From positions 14,900,001 through 14,964,000 of the forward strand of contig CM072343.1 in the NCBI GenBank assembly GCA_036874045.1: DNA of 64,000 bases. The letters are read 5' to 3'. Below the pieces are notes generated by a model. It worked only from the letters and a program-made list of their open reading frames with translations, did not search any database and was not told the origin of the DNA. Positions 10,576 through 22,479 of this stretch are shown here, one piece after another. The DNA comes from Cymodocea nodosa. Lineage: Eukaryota > Streptophyta > Magnoliopsida > Alismatales > Cymodoceaceae. A program made the translations under genes and the position numbers. Position 1 is the stretch's first letter. The number at the start of each line of letters is the position of its first letter.

Positions 10576-12606
10576 TGATTTGGCTTGTGAAAGGTTAGAT
10601 CAGACAACAGGTTTAATTTGTCTTTAGGCTTAAATCAATAATTATTTTTAGAAGTAATCTAACAAACTTTCACACAAATTAGATATTAATTCCAATTTGT
10701 ATTTTAACTGCAAGTGCACAGTGTATATTGTATTTGTGTGCAATTGCAGGTCGATCCTATAGAGATTGAGTAAGAATTGTGTACTGTTCCAGTTTTAATA
10801 ATGAAATTTATGTGTTCAGTAAGCACTCCGTTGAGTTACAGTTAACCTAACAGACTAAGCTCGTGAAGTTATGGCTAACTCAACAGACTAATCTCGTGGA
10901 CTTAAGTTAACTTCATGAGTCTATCTTTCTAGTTTAATACTGCTATTTACGGAGGAATTCAACTAACCAATGGGTGGTTCCACGGATTGTAAATAACATC
11001 AATTAAGCTCTTTAATGCTAGTTAATATTAGATTTATCATTAAGCAACACTAACATTCAGATATTTCAAATAGTAACCATTAAAATGTTTAAGTATCTAG
11101 AACGAATCAATTTCAGTAAACTGTAAAACTATTTTCTATTTTCTGAATCAAACAAACATAAAACATTCACAATACTGACAATGATAACATTAATCATGAT
11201 ACAAAACAAACAATACAACACTTAAATACTAAATGTAAACACAGATAAGTTGTTGTTTTTGGTATTTTTTTTTGTTTTGATATGTTCATGAAAATGGGCG
11301 AAAGGTGAAATGTAAAAATCTTTATCAATAGTAAATACTTCCGTCACTACATGCGATGCGATTACACCATTGAAAACTTAATCACTTACAATCTTGCCTC
11401 CTCTCCCTATAGAATCGCGAGTCTAGAATTGCATGATGATCTCCTCTTCAGCATACTAGCATCAACCCGAAACCAAGGCTAGAAGTTTTACGATCTCTTG
11501 AGATATGAGTCGGTGTTTGGTGAAAATAGCTTCCCTTCCTACTACATGATCACTTCACATAGTAGTTGTCAAGCACCGTGTTTGGCTCGGAATCGACCTG
11601 ACATCAGGAAAGTATCCACACAGACCTCCGATGGTTGGTGATTATGGTGATGTTGGTGATTTTTGGTGATGGTGTGGATGCTTCAGTGAACTTCCGACAT
11701 TGCCTGCAGTTAGCGTGGTCCTCCACCTCTACACACACTGCCAACCACCGCCAACCACACTTTCTTCATTTTTTCTCCTCTTCTTTTATATTTCTGCAAT
11801 AGTAACTACTTCTGCTTAGATGATCGGTTAGATTTCCTTCATTCATATCAACGATGGTGATTTCTTCTTCCTTCCATGAGTGAATTCCTACGTGATATAT
11901 GCAATCGTGGTTTTCCTTCGAATGTTCTATTTCTGTAACTGCTACAGTGGCATATTAGAAAATAAATGGTCTATGGAGTTACAGATAACTCAACGGACTT
12001 ACTTTATTGATTTAACTATAAAACACGTGCAATAAAGAAATAAGCTGCTAACATAACGTGTTACCTTAGTGTGTATTTATGTAACTCAACGCATATAGTT
12101 ATGCTAACTTAACGAGTTAAACATGTGCATCTCATGTGATATACTAAAGCATTTAAATTCAACACGTGCATAATTCTAACTTAACAAGTTCAGATATTTC
12201 AGACACTTAAGAACCTAACTATCCGATGCCTAGATGCATTTCAGATAGTTAACAGATAACTTACCAAAAATCCACTTAAGTCATGCATTATGGTTTTGAC
12301 ACGTGTACTTTAGGAAATAATAAAATATTCTTCTATCGTTAAAAACATAACTGTCTGGTACATGCAATATAACTCTACAAAATAATAGAAAATTCGGATA
12401 CTTAAGAATTTCACAACTTGCAATTTACCGACAATTCAAAAATGTACAAAATTAACATTAATTCCTTGAAATTTTGTAGATTCCTTCATTAATGCTTATA
12501 ACAATGCAATTATAACATAATGGCTTAATTCTCATATGATAAGCTAAATATTATGCAATTAACCATCATTTAACCGTTAATATTATGCACTTTTTCATTC
12601 TAAACA
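10576..12606 (-). repeat. 3' LTR of element A
   Basis: It is bounded by the GTTAT target site on the left and the polypurine tract on the right, with TG...CA ends on the minus strand. It has a TATA box at 11783-11790, one TATCCGA-type hairpin near 12210-12260, and CTCAAC/GTTGAG motifs near 10825-10925 and 11970-12190. It pairs with 25780-27792. Confidence 0.9.
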
Positions 12607-12644
12607 CTTCTCTCATACTTAAATTTTGCTAGTCCCTTAGCAAA
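12607..12644 (-). promoter_or_regulatory. Stem-loop and polypurine tract of element A
   Basis: On the minus strand TTTGCTA / TAGCAAA arms are followed by a purine tract AAGTATGAGAGAAG that abuts the TG of the 3' LTR. It is the plus-strand primer site by position. Confidence 0.85.
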
Positions 12645-14385
12645 CTAAGATCTAACTAGTTAGTCTTTCTAAAGTGCTAGAATTCATTCTTCACTTCGTT
12701 TTTCTTTAGAATAATAAATTAGATTACTATATAGATATTCTGTATTTTTCAGTAATCTATTTTAACTTTGTTTTCTCTTCTTCAACCTGCAAATATATTT
12801 AGAATATATGTAAATTACATACAAAATATATCAACATCACATAGATGTTAATTATATTATCATTTTTTCTTCCTTTCAGCATCTGTCATCTTGAATTTTC
12901 CAATATGATTTCCAGAATAAATTTTAACTACATACGAATCAAAACACAATCCAATTCAATATGATTAAGACAAGTAGAATAAAGAATTGTATCTCAAATA
13001 AACAACTTCCAAAGTCTATTCTAGATTCATACTTCAACAATTTTAGATAACAGAAAATATACTTGATTCAAAAGATATCTGTATTTCACAAAACACTTGT
13101 ATCTTTTCAGAACAGTATATGCATATTTGTACTTTAAAAGTTAATTTGACAAGCTTGAATCATATAAGAGCTTTCTAGTGTACCTATGTATCGAGCTTTC
13201 AGTTAACAATCCCAGATCTGATCAGGATCTTAGGTTGCTAGATTTAAAGAGTCATTTTCAGGTCAACAATCCTTACATACCATCTACTCAAGTACAAAAG
13301 GCTCATGATCAAACAAGTCAATAAACTCTCAAAGTTTTTCTCTTTTTTTTTTTTTTTCAAACATTCACAGTATATATACGTATTTCATTAATATAGATGC
13401 AATAAAACACAAATCTCATATAGTCTTGATTTTATTATTTACTGAAAATATGAATCTATATCAATAAACTCATACTTTTTCTGTAGTTTAATAAGCTCTA
13501 CACATAAATCATTCTACAAGTTTAATCAATCAAATTAAATGTATCCTTGATCATATGTATTTCATTTAATCCAAAAATCAACATTTCAGCTCTTTCAAGA
13601 TTTCAGATAATTTACTGAGTTTCAGTTAAGCATTCTGATTTCTTTTTAAAATCGTGAAACTGTTAAAATCATAAAATTCAGCAAAAACATAAGATACTAT
13701 TTCTAGATTTGTATGAATAGTAAAATTCTGTAGCATCTTATCTAACATTCAAGCAATTACAGTTCTTAAAAATTTTACAATTTCAATTATCGGATAGTTA
13801 CAGCAAATTAATAAATAAAAAATTTTCAATTTCCATAGAACTTTTGCAGTACCATTCTAATTCTTCTAATTAACAAAATTACATGGCTGTTACTTTAATT
13901 ACCTCTCCCCTATACCTATATTTTGCATTGTCCTCAATGTAAAAGATTTTGCAATAAATATAGTTATTATAGCAGGCATGAATATTGTTTCGTTGACTTA
14001 GCACTTAACTCAACGAACTGAGTTTAAATGTAAATTCAAGATAAGTAATCAATTACATACCTTGTCCTTTTGTATCTCCTTCAATATCTTTCAATTTTTG
14101 ATTCTAAAAAACTTTTCATTCACAAATAAAAGTAGAATATATAACACCATGACAAAACATAACTTGTTAAATCAGTGTCTTGTGTGGAACCCAGGCTCCT
14201 ATGCCTTTGGTGGCTCACAAGCAAGCTAGTTGGTTTCTTAGAATAGATACCAACAAACTAGATTGATATATATATTTTTTTTCTTATAGAATAAAACTAA
14301 AACTAAAAATTTTTCTCTTCTTTTTCTTTTTCTAAAAAAAAAAAAATGTAGAATACACACAACATTAAAAACACAAAATCACAGT
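12645..14385 (-). other. Untranslated 3' region of element A
   Basis: About 1.7 kb without a supportable ORF lies between the F-box gene and the polypurine tract. It is collinear with 4067-5786 of C and 42266-43974 of B. It includes the internal polypurine tract and, near 13990-14030, one copy of the CTCAAC motif. Confidence 0.7.
13902..13940 (-). promoter_or_regulatory. Internal Athila-style polypurine tract of element A
   Basis: On the minus strand ACATTG, a short loop and CAATGC are followed by a purine-rich run (GGTATAGGGGAGAGG). It is the same internal site as 4478-4516 in C and lies about 1.3 kb inside the true polypurine tract. Confidence 0.5.
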
Positions 14386-15520
14386 TTAAAAACATGAATG
14401 AAAAGTAATAACAAATGGAATAAACGTGTTAGTCCATGCAAACTTTTTAGGCATAATTCTTCTTGCTATTAATTCTATTTTAATGCAGTTCGTTTTCTTT
14501 TTTAGCTTGTAAACTTGCAGTATGTTATCAATACTAAATATAAGTGTATTACCATTAATGAAATGAAATGAAGAAAGGGATCCTCTTTTGTTCCAAGATA
14601 ATGTAGTTGTTTCTATTTCTACATCTATTTCAATATATTCTTCTTCCCACTTCCATTCATTTAGGTCTTTCATAATCCATATTTGAAATTTCCTCAATTC
14701 ATCCCACCATCTTATCAGACATAAAGTAGGATCATCATATTCATTATACCACATTCCTAATTGAATTTGATCATATTCTGAAGACGGTGGTTTAACTATA
14801 TCACTCGGTATAGGTAATATTTCTATAAAATCATCATAACTGTCTATGCTTACTATGTATAAATTAGATCTAAATGAAACTGATATATGTATGACTAAAT
14901 ATATATATCCATCAAGTATGACATGCATGCTGTTAATTAATGCTTTCTGTCCTAGATATATCATAGTATTTTCAATCTAAGATCTATTCAGAAAATTATA
15001 CACACTTAAGCATAAATCTTCATCCAATTTCCAGTTGGTCTCCAATAATATAATTTTTCAAGAATGGTCGAATTTTTATCAGAAAATATTAAGGTTGACC
15101 CACAATTTTCAGTTGGTACTTCATATCTATTAGGCCTTCCTATATTCCATTCTTCTCTTGTGATAGGATTTCTAATCAAAAGTCGGGTAACAGAATTGCA
15201 TACCTTGGTTTGATTCTGTATATAATTAATCATTCATCCATCCCCATAATATGATCTATTCATTCTAATGTATTAAGTGAAATTCCAACAGTTTCTTCCA
15301 TATTCATATATTCATAGCTGATTGAACTACAATTAAATGACTTCCATAAAAATCCATCTCTAATCTTAGTCATTTTTGCAACTTGTAGTCCATGAAAATA
15401 TTTTTCTCTAACACAATTTTTGATTTCCTTTGATACACAACACAATTTACATAGATCTTTAGCTGATAGGTTACTTAGTACTTCCCTTAGTGCATCAAAT
15501 GGTAATTTCATCAATTCCAT
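14386..15520 (-). pseudogene. F-box / F-box-associated gene carried by element A
   Basis: The minus strand starts MELMKLPFDALREVLSNL, an F-box opening that continues with SAKDLCKLCCVSKEIK. Downstream are ILIRNPITR, GYIYLVIHIS, LCLIRWWDE and FQIWIMKD followed by W- and E-rich strands, matching an F-box-associated domain. Span (1,135 bases) and order match the copies in B and C (1,140 each). In active relatives the F-box joins SKP1 and cullin to mark proteins for degradation; whether this one ever did so is unknown. It is a broken fossil, last in the coding order of the element. Confidence 0.75.
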
Positions 15521-15529
15521 CTGTTGTGA

Positions 15530-15552
15530 TTCTGTATAACATAAACAAAAAT
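15530..15552 (-). promoter_or_regulatory. Splice-acceptor-like site before the F-box gene (A)
   Basis: On the minus strand a T-rich run is followed by TTATACAG about a dozen bases upstream of the F-box ATG. Element B has nearly the same sequence at the same spot. This fits a 3' splice site, as env-like genes of plant LTR elements are known to use spliced RNAs. It is an inference from sequence only. Confidence 0.35.
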
Positions 15553-15589
15553 TTAACAGAGACAAAATTAACATAGCTACTTCACACCC

Positions 15590-15652
15590 TCGTGGAGTTA
15601 GGTCATAACTCAAAGAACTTAGTTCATTGAGTTAAGTAATAACTCTACGATA
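15590..15652 (-). repeat. Inverted-repeat motif between gag and F-box (A)
   Basis: Several copies of the CTCAA(C)/GTTGAG half-site flank the junction between gag and the F-box gene. The same motif type marks the equivalent junction in B (45180-45245) and C (2808-2872). Confidence 0.6.
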
Positions 15653-15740
15653 CTACTAACTATAATTAAATTTACATTTTTTTTTCTTTTTATATTTTTC
15701 TACTTACTATATTATACATAGTTACTTCAGTTATACTGTT

Positions 15741-17090
15741 TCATTCAGCTACCCTCCTAGAGGAGGTATCAATTTCATTAATAGTTCTGTTGACAAGGTT
15801 AGTTATTGCTTGTATTGGCAATCCTCCAATAGGTCTAACTTCCATTGATTCCTTTTGTCTAGGGGGTATATTTCTATTTATATTTTGATTTTGAATTGCT
15901 GCATTTCCAAATATAAGATCTAGACGATTGTTTAATTGTTGCATTATCTTTTCTAATTTCTCTATTCTAGATCCTTGTTCAATTAAAGCTTCATAACTTA
16001 TATTTTTGTCATTTATATTTTCTCCTCCTTGGAAATTGTTGTTTCTCTAAGATAAATTCGGGTGATTTCTCCAATTAGGGTTATAAGAATTTCCAAAGTT
16101 ATCTTTCTGGTTTCTTGCATAAATAATATCTAAATCATTAACGTTTGCATTCTTTTTTGCTAGCTTTTGATTTAATGATAACTCTTCTAATTTCTTTGTT
16201 AATTCAGTTAATTTAACTTCAAACATAGTGCTTGAATCTATTTCATGCATTCCCCTTGGTAATATTCTTTTATTTGTAATAGCTTCAACTGAGTTTTCCC
16301 ACTATGCAGTTTGTTTTGCAAATCTTTCTAAATATGCCCATACTTCTTCTCTACATTGTTTTAAAAATCCATTTTGACAAGTAGATTCTAATAAAGATTT
16401 TGTTGAAACATCTATGCCTTCAAAAATTATACTTATTAATTGTGTTTTACTCATTGCATGATGTGGACATTGAGTTAGTAAATCTTTAAATCTTTCAAAA
16501 TATTTCCAAAATGATTCTCCCAGTTTGTGGCTACACATTAATATTTCCTTTTTCTTTTTAATCGTTTGATGTGTTAGATAATATTTTTCCAAAAAAATAG
16601 AGCAAAATTCAGTCCACGTAGAAATTGAATCAGGCGACAGAGTATATAACCATCTCTTAGCTATGTCTTTTAAAGCAAAAGGGATATATCTAAGTTTAAT
16701 AGCATCTATACTCATGTTCGACATTTTCATCATTTGACAAACTTCGTTAAATTCTCTAAGGAAATAATAGGCATTCTCTCTTTCTAATCCATGAAAATGT
16801 GGCAATTGACTAATATAATTAGATTTCAATTCAAACCTATCTCCCTCAAAGTTTGGCAATCAAATACATGAAGGTTCATCAACTAATTCAAGATACAAAA
16901 TTTCTCCTAATGGTTTCTCTACTAGAGCAGCCATATCTTTGTTCTCTTTTAAAGAAAGGTTAGCTACACCCCTAAGGATTTTGTTAAAGTCCAATTCAGA
17001 AAATATTTCAATACGTCTCTGTGTTGAATAATCCTGTGTAGGTATTCTTACTAATCGCTTAGTGCTAGGAGAACAAATCCATGTGCTCAT
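15741..17090 (-). pseudogene. Capsid-type gag of element A, 3' of pol
   Basis: The minus-strand region starts near an ATG at 17090 and includes FELKSNYISQLPHFHGLE, ALKDIAKRWLYTL, GESFWKYFERFKDLL and CPHHAMSK, the ordered landmarks of the Retrotrans_gag (capsid) domain of Athila-type elements. The distal part has SYNPNWRNHPNLS and a coiled-coil-like helix. Gag forms the particle shell. In A it lies downstream of pol and of the acidic ORF, which is not the usual LTR-gag-pol order; B has the same arrangement. No capsid domain is seen between the primer site and pol. The region is a broken fossil. Confidence 0.8.
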
Positions 17091-18075
17091 AAACTCTTAA
17101 CATTAAGTAAAATAGCAGAAGATTAATTACATACCAGTCTGAAGCTTTATATTCAGTAAATAGTTGTTGACGAATGAAGTTGAATCAACTGCTTCTCCTT
17201 CCAGTTCCCCAACGAATTTCCTTTTCTTCCACAAGTGTTGGTAACTCGTAAATAACATTCTGTTCTATATTTATAATGCACGTCCATAAAGCAAATGAAT
17301 CTCATTGCAAGAACGTGTCTTGTAACGTGCAATGTGGTTCCTATTTTTATGGGTACGTGTGCCACTTCTAATTTCAAATTTCAGTAATCGCTAAACCCAC
17401 GAAGTTTCATTCGTGGCTAAAAGAATAACCGTCTAGCTTAATCCCCAAACTAACCTCGTTGAGTTACAGTTAACTCAATGGACTAGCTTTGATTACTGTT
17501 GCTAACTCCACGGACTAACTTCGTTGAGTTACAGATAACTCAACGGAGTGACCTTATATTATATTATTGACCTCATGAAGTTAAGGTTAACTCAACGAAC
17601 TTATTTCGTTGAGTTAACACTTAGCAAATTTCTAAAACTTACTCCTCGTATTAACTTCTATATATTTTTTCTCTCCTACATTTTGTCAACTTAAATAAAG
17701 TTAAATATATGACATTACTATAGTGTTCTAATTAAAAACTCATTTAAATTTAAACATTATATAAATATTTAACTTGCAGTTCATTTCATGTTACGTAGAA
17801 TTTATATTTTACTTTGCAGCATGCAGATATTTTTAGGCATTAACTAGTTATCTTGCATTTAATCTTGTCATTCAGCAAATTTGTAAATCTTTTAAACAAT
17901 CTTGCATCTTGTTCAAACAATTATATAATATTCAAGATAATTCATCCTTTACATCATTCTCAAATATAAATGCAAAAACATTTGAAAAACATACATTCAT
18001 TTATATGAATAGTTTACATTACAATCAATCAGATATTTTTCATACAAATATATACAAGTAGACGAACAATACAAT
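17091..18075 (-). other. Spacer upstream of gag (A)
   Basis: About 1 kb separates the acidic ORF from gag. It holds a cluster of GTTGAGTTA...TAACTCAAC inverted repeats at 17450-17620, with arms at 17458-17479 and 17523-17544. Nearer gag, 17153-17377 could encode a 74-residue peptide with a counterpart in B (46667-46906; shared FMDVHY and CYLRVTNT). Both copies end next to a GTATGTAATT donor-like site. It may be a leader exon, a small ORF or neither. Confidence 0.5.
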
Positions 18076-20311
18076 TTAATCTTTTCTCCTAAGTTCATCT
18101 ACTTCTTTCTAGAGTTTTTCTAATTGTTGCTCTAATTGGTTTATCCTTTCTACAACTCTTGTAATTCCACTAGAAGGTTTAGCAATCTTTACAGCAGCAT
18201 AATTTCTGTATTCTTTTATTGAAATGGTTCTTGATCTTATCTTTTTGGATGCCCATTTCGTGAAATCAATATTGTCCACGATCAATAGTGGAATCAGATC
18301 TCCATAAAATAATTTCTTCTTTACTGCTCTCAGCTTGGAGATAAAAATTGTAGACCAATTTATCTAAATTCTGTTCACAACTACATATGTGGCCCATTTG
18401 ACAAATTGATTTAGTTCTATATTGTGGCCTTGTCGTTGGTAGACATTCCTAATTAAAATGTTAGTTATCATGTGTGCTTTACCATTTAAATGCTTTAGTC
18501 TATTTAATAATGGTACATCAAGATTGATAGCTAAACAATCCTTTAAGATCTGTTCTATCCACTCGACTGTAGTTGTACTTTCCAGAATTTCTAGTCCTTC
18601 ATTCATCAATCCTAAAATGTTGTGGAGAAGCTCTAGTGTTATCTGTACATCAGCTTGCTCCACATTGTAAATTAATCATCTTTCTCCTTCTTTTAAATTT
18701 GCATAAATGCAGGGCACTAGATTCTCATATACTGCATACCCTCTTTGTTGAGAAATAAATTGCAATAGACCTTGGAACTCAAATAAATCCTTAATTTCTT
18801 GCATCCCGTCCCAATTTACTGGTCTACTGTATATGATATCATAACCCCTAATCTCTTGGTATTTATTATATGCTTCCTGACTCCAAAAGTGTACTTCATT
18901 CAAAACTATTGCTTCAGTCGGGTTAGGAATGTGAATTTGTTGCTCTAGAAGGATTTGTTCTTGAACTTCCTCTTCCATGTGTTGAACTTGAATAGACTGA
19001 AAATGCTTCGAAGATTCTTGCATTTTTGCTTCTGCTTTTGTTTGTGGTGGTGAGTTGGCAAAACTCTCCACTTTGTCTTGAATTCTTTCCAAAATTTGCT
19101 AAAGAGTTCTTTGCTCTTCAGTGGAATCTGTCGAGTCATCTCTTTCCATATGTACTTGTTCAGTTTCTTCTTTTTCTTCTTCCTCCTGACTACCAATCTG
19201 CATTGTCACTATTCTTTCTGATTCTGTGGCAGATTAGGAAGGAGTTACGGGCAAATCAGTTTCTACCCTAATTTCTGTTTGTTCTATTTGTATAGGCTGT
19301 AGATTAGTTTCAACCTGTTTTTCTTCTTCTCTTTGCTCTTGCTACTGCTGCTCCTACTCCTCTTTAGAATCAAATAACAGATTTACAAAAATCAGCTCTA
19401 CAGGCCCTATTGATATTTGCATCTTAGATTTAATCTCTTCTTGATGTTCAAGCACTATCTCTTTTCCTTTCCTTCTTTTGATTAATTGTGTCTGATCTTC
19501 CTCTTCTTCTTCTGAGATTAAAATCTACAAAAATAGGCTCTACAGGCCTTTGAGCCACAAGTACTAGCTCTTCCTGTTTAACATTTTCTATAATTGCTGG
19601 TCTCGAAGGACCAGCTTCAACTCCTCTTAGAATAGGTCTGGCAGTGGCTTCTTGATGCTGTTCAACTTTAATTTTATATTGGGCTTTCAACTTTTCTACA
19701 GCCCTCTTTTTGCACCGTGTATCAAACACCAAATGTGCTATAGCTATTACCAACTCTTCTGGTTCTCCTTGGTCTTTTCCAATTTGAACCAGTTCTTGAA
19801 ATTCTCTTATTTCTTCTTCAATAGAAGGCCCCAAAATTGCTGCTCTTTCTAATGGCCTTGGTGGTGGAATTGAAGGTCCTGGCTACTATTCCTTAGGGGC
19901 AGACCTTTCAACAATCAGCTCCTCTTGTTCTTCAGTTGCTTGTTCTTCATTTTCTTTCCTTTGTTGCTCCCAGATTTCCCACTGAGCCCGTCTACCAATG
20001 CATCTTTTAAACCAGAGCCGGGACTTACGTTAGATTAATTCTAGGGCAACTTCGTTATTTGGCCTAATTCTTCTCTCTCTACTTACAACTTCCGTAGCAA
20101 CTTTGATTCTTGTTTCCATAATCTAAGGTATTTGTATACCCAAAACTACTAACACTTTCCTCCAGTAGAAAAGGTTAGATTCTACCTTTTGTAGCTCTTT
20201 TTCCCTCGTCGTATTCCTGATTTTCTGCCTTGTGTGTCATTCCTCCGAATCTTTAAGAAATTCTAACATGTCAACTGCATTTTCCCAAAACTCAGGTGTC
20301 ATCTTCCTCAT
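18076..20311 (-). pseudogene. Acidic Athila-type ORF (ORF2) of element A
   Basis: The region starts MRKMTPEFWE and first encodes a helical, charged segment (IRNTTREKELQKVES). It then has a long Glu/Gln/Lys-rich low-complexity part with two F-[IV]-D-containing acidic repeats, and then the globular domain (YDIIYSRPVNWDGMQEIKDL, FQGLLQFIS, ENLVPC.YANL, ELLHNILGL, NRLKHLNGKAHM). It ends in a Leu-rich heptad segment (LEKL..EVDEL) likely to form a coiled coil. The globular part resembles the domain of the extra ORF of Athila-type elements. Function is unknown. It is a fossil and broken. The span of 2.2 kb equals that in B. Confidence 0.7.
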
Positions 20312-21099
20312 CGTGGAGTTACGCAACGGAACAGAATCGCTCTAATCTCTACTGGTCTAAGTTCTAAATGATTCTACGGATAATACCCTCAAACCCTAAG
20401 TTTAGTATAAATAAGCCCTAAGTTTAGGCAGATAATCAGGTCATTTCCCACACAAACTCTCGCTCTCTTATCTGTGGAATTACGGTTAACTCCACGGATT
20501 AAGTCTGTGGACTTAACTATAGTACTTCGTTGAGTTATAGTTAACTCAACGGAGTAAGTTCGTTAACTTATCCTAGACTCAATAGAGTAAGTTCGTTGAG
20601 TTAAGTGTAACTCAACGAACTTTCCGTAAAGTTATATCTAATAAAAATACATATAATAATACTTTTTACTTTGATCAAGATCGAACAATTTCCGGTCTAA
20701 CCGATTCTTAATTTTCCAACATTTTAAAATTTTTTAATCAAACCGTTATATTCCTCGGTTGAACCTAAATTAAATATTTTCTTTTTTTCTTTTTTCTTCT
20801 ATCGGTTGAATTGATACTATACTTCGGTAACACCGACATTAAACTAAATATAATATATAGATTTTTTTATGTTTTATGTTTCAATCAGACCGATGGATCT
20901 ATCGATTGAATCGCAATGATTTTTTTCTTTTAAAATATGTTTTGGTAAAATCGATAATTCCTTTCGGTTGAACCACAACTATGTTTTAAATAAGTTTTTT
21001 TTTTATATATTTAGAAAATTTCTTACTAAGTAAAGCTTGACTAGTCCTCTACTCTTACTTCTTCTATAATTCCAAAAGAACTTTTTGGTATTTTCAAAA
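20312..21099 (-). other. Spacer between integrase and ORF2 (A)
   Basis: Nearly 0.8 kb without an ORF. At 20470-20625 it has three adjacent inverted repeats, one with GTGGA...TCCAC arms and two with GTTGAG...CTCAAC arms, so both sides of the stem change together. An AT-rich stretch follows (20640-21030) with repeated CGGTT/AACCG half-sites. B has the same spacer at 50104-50776. Confidence 0.6.
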
Positions 21100-22180
21100 T
21101 AGGTCTAAGTCTTTATCCATTTCTTTAAATATATTCTGATTTTTAGGATTTTCAATTTCAATAGCTCCATAGGGATAAATATTTTGAACTATGTATGGTC
21201 TTGCTCATCTAGATCTTAATTTTCCTAGATGGTTATGGAGTCTAGTCATGGAAAGATATACTTCTTGTCCTATTTCAAAGGTTTTTAGAATAATTTTCCT
21301 ATCATGCCAGAACTTCATTTTCTCTTTTTCTCTTATAGTTTTTGAATAAGCTTCATTCCTAAATTCTTCTAATTCAATCAATTGTATTTTTCTATTCTCA
21401 GCAGCTTGATTTAAATTAGTATTCAGAGTTTTTAATACCCAATAAGCTTTATGTTCAATTTCAGCTAGTAAATGACAACTTTTTCCATATACTAGCCTAA
21501 AAGGTGACATACCTAAGCTTGTCTTATAAGCAATTCTATAAGCCCAAAGTACATCTATCAATCTATTATCCCAATCTATTCTAGTAGGATTTACTACTTT
21601 TTCTAAGATTAATTTAATTTGTTTGTTTGCACTTTCTATTTGTCCACTTGTTTGCGGATGATATGATGTTGCAATTTTGTGGTTTACTCCATATTTCTTC
21701 ATTAAGGCTTCAAAACTTCTATTACAGAAATAAGTTCCTCTATCACTGATAATAGCTTTAGGTATTCCAAATCTAGCAATTATATTGGTTCTTATAAAAT
21801 GTATTACCACTTTGTTGTCATTAGTTTTTGTAAGAATAGCTTCTATCCATTTAGATACATAATCCACCCCCAACAATATATATTTAAATTGATTAGACAA
21901 AGGAAATGGACCCATAAAATCTATTCCCCACACATCAAAGATTTTAACCTCAACAATAGGATTAAAAGGCAGCATATTCCTCTTTGATATTCTTCCTATT
22001 TGTTGACATTTTAAACAACTTAAGCAATATTTATGAGCATCTTTGATTAGTGTTGGCCAATAAAATCCACATTACAGAATTTTAGCAGTAGTTTTCCCTA
22101 AACCAAAATGCCCTCCACATGCTTGGTCATGGTAGAAAGACAATATGCTCTAATATTCAGTTTCTAGAACAGACCTCCTT
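21100..22180 (-). pseudogene. Integrase region of element A
   Basis: The minus strand shows the integrase core with the three catalytic landmarks: [10 protein letters not shown] (first Asp), IISDRGTYF (second Asp) and [14 protein letters not shown] (Glu). Downstream is a C-terminal part with [15 protein letters not shown] region toward the upstream end matches the Cys-rich zinc-binding segment seen more clearly in B. Integrase inserts the element's DNA into the host chromosome. It is a decayed fossil. Confidence 0.85.
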
Positions 22181-22479
22181 AAAACTAGATTAGGACATTT
22201 CTTAAATAAGTGTGGGTCTTCCCAATAGTAATATTTTACTCTTGAAAAGAATAATTTCTTATCCTGTCTATTCCAATCCTTAGGTGTTAAACCAATAACT
22301 AAGTAATTAACTATATTTGCATACCAAAGCATCGTGTTGATGGTCATTAATTGTTCATCAGGAAAATTATCCTTAATTTTAATATTTGATTTTTCTATTT
22401 ATAATCTTGATAAATGATCTGCTACTACATTCTCACAACCTTTTTTATCTTTAATTTCTAGATCAAATTCTTGTAATAA

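Noticed and set aside
14386-17090. Gag and F-box of A as a separate host locus that trapped an LTR element
   Set aside because: B and C have the same order with different flanks, and the whole unit lies between the target duplications of A.
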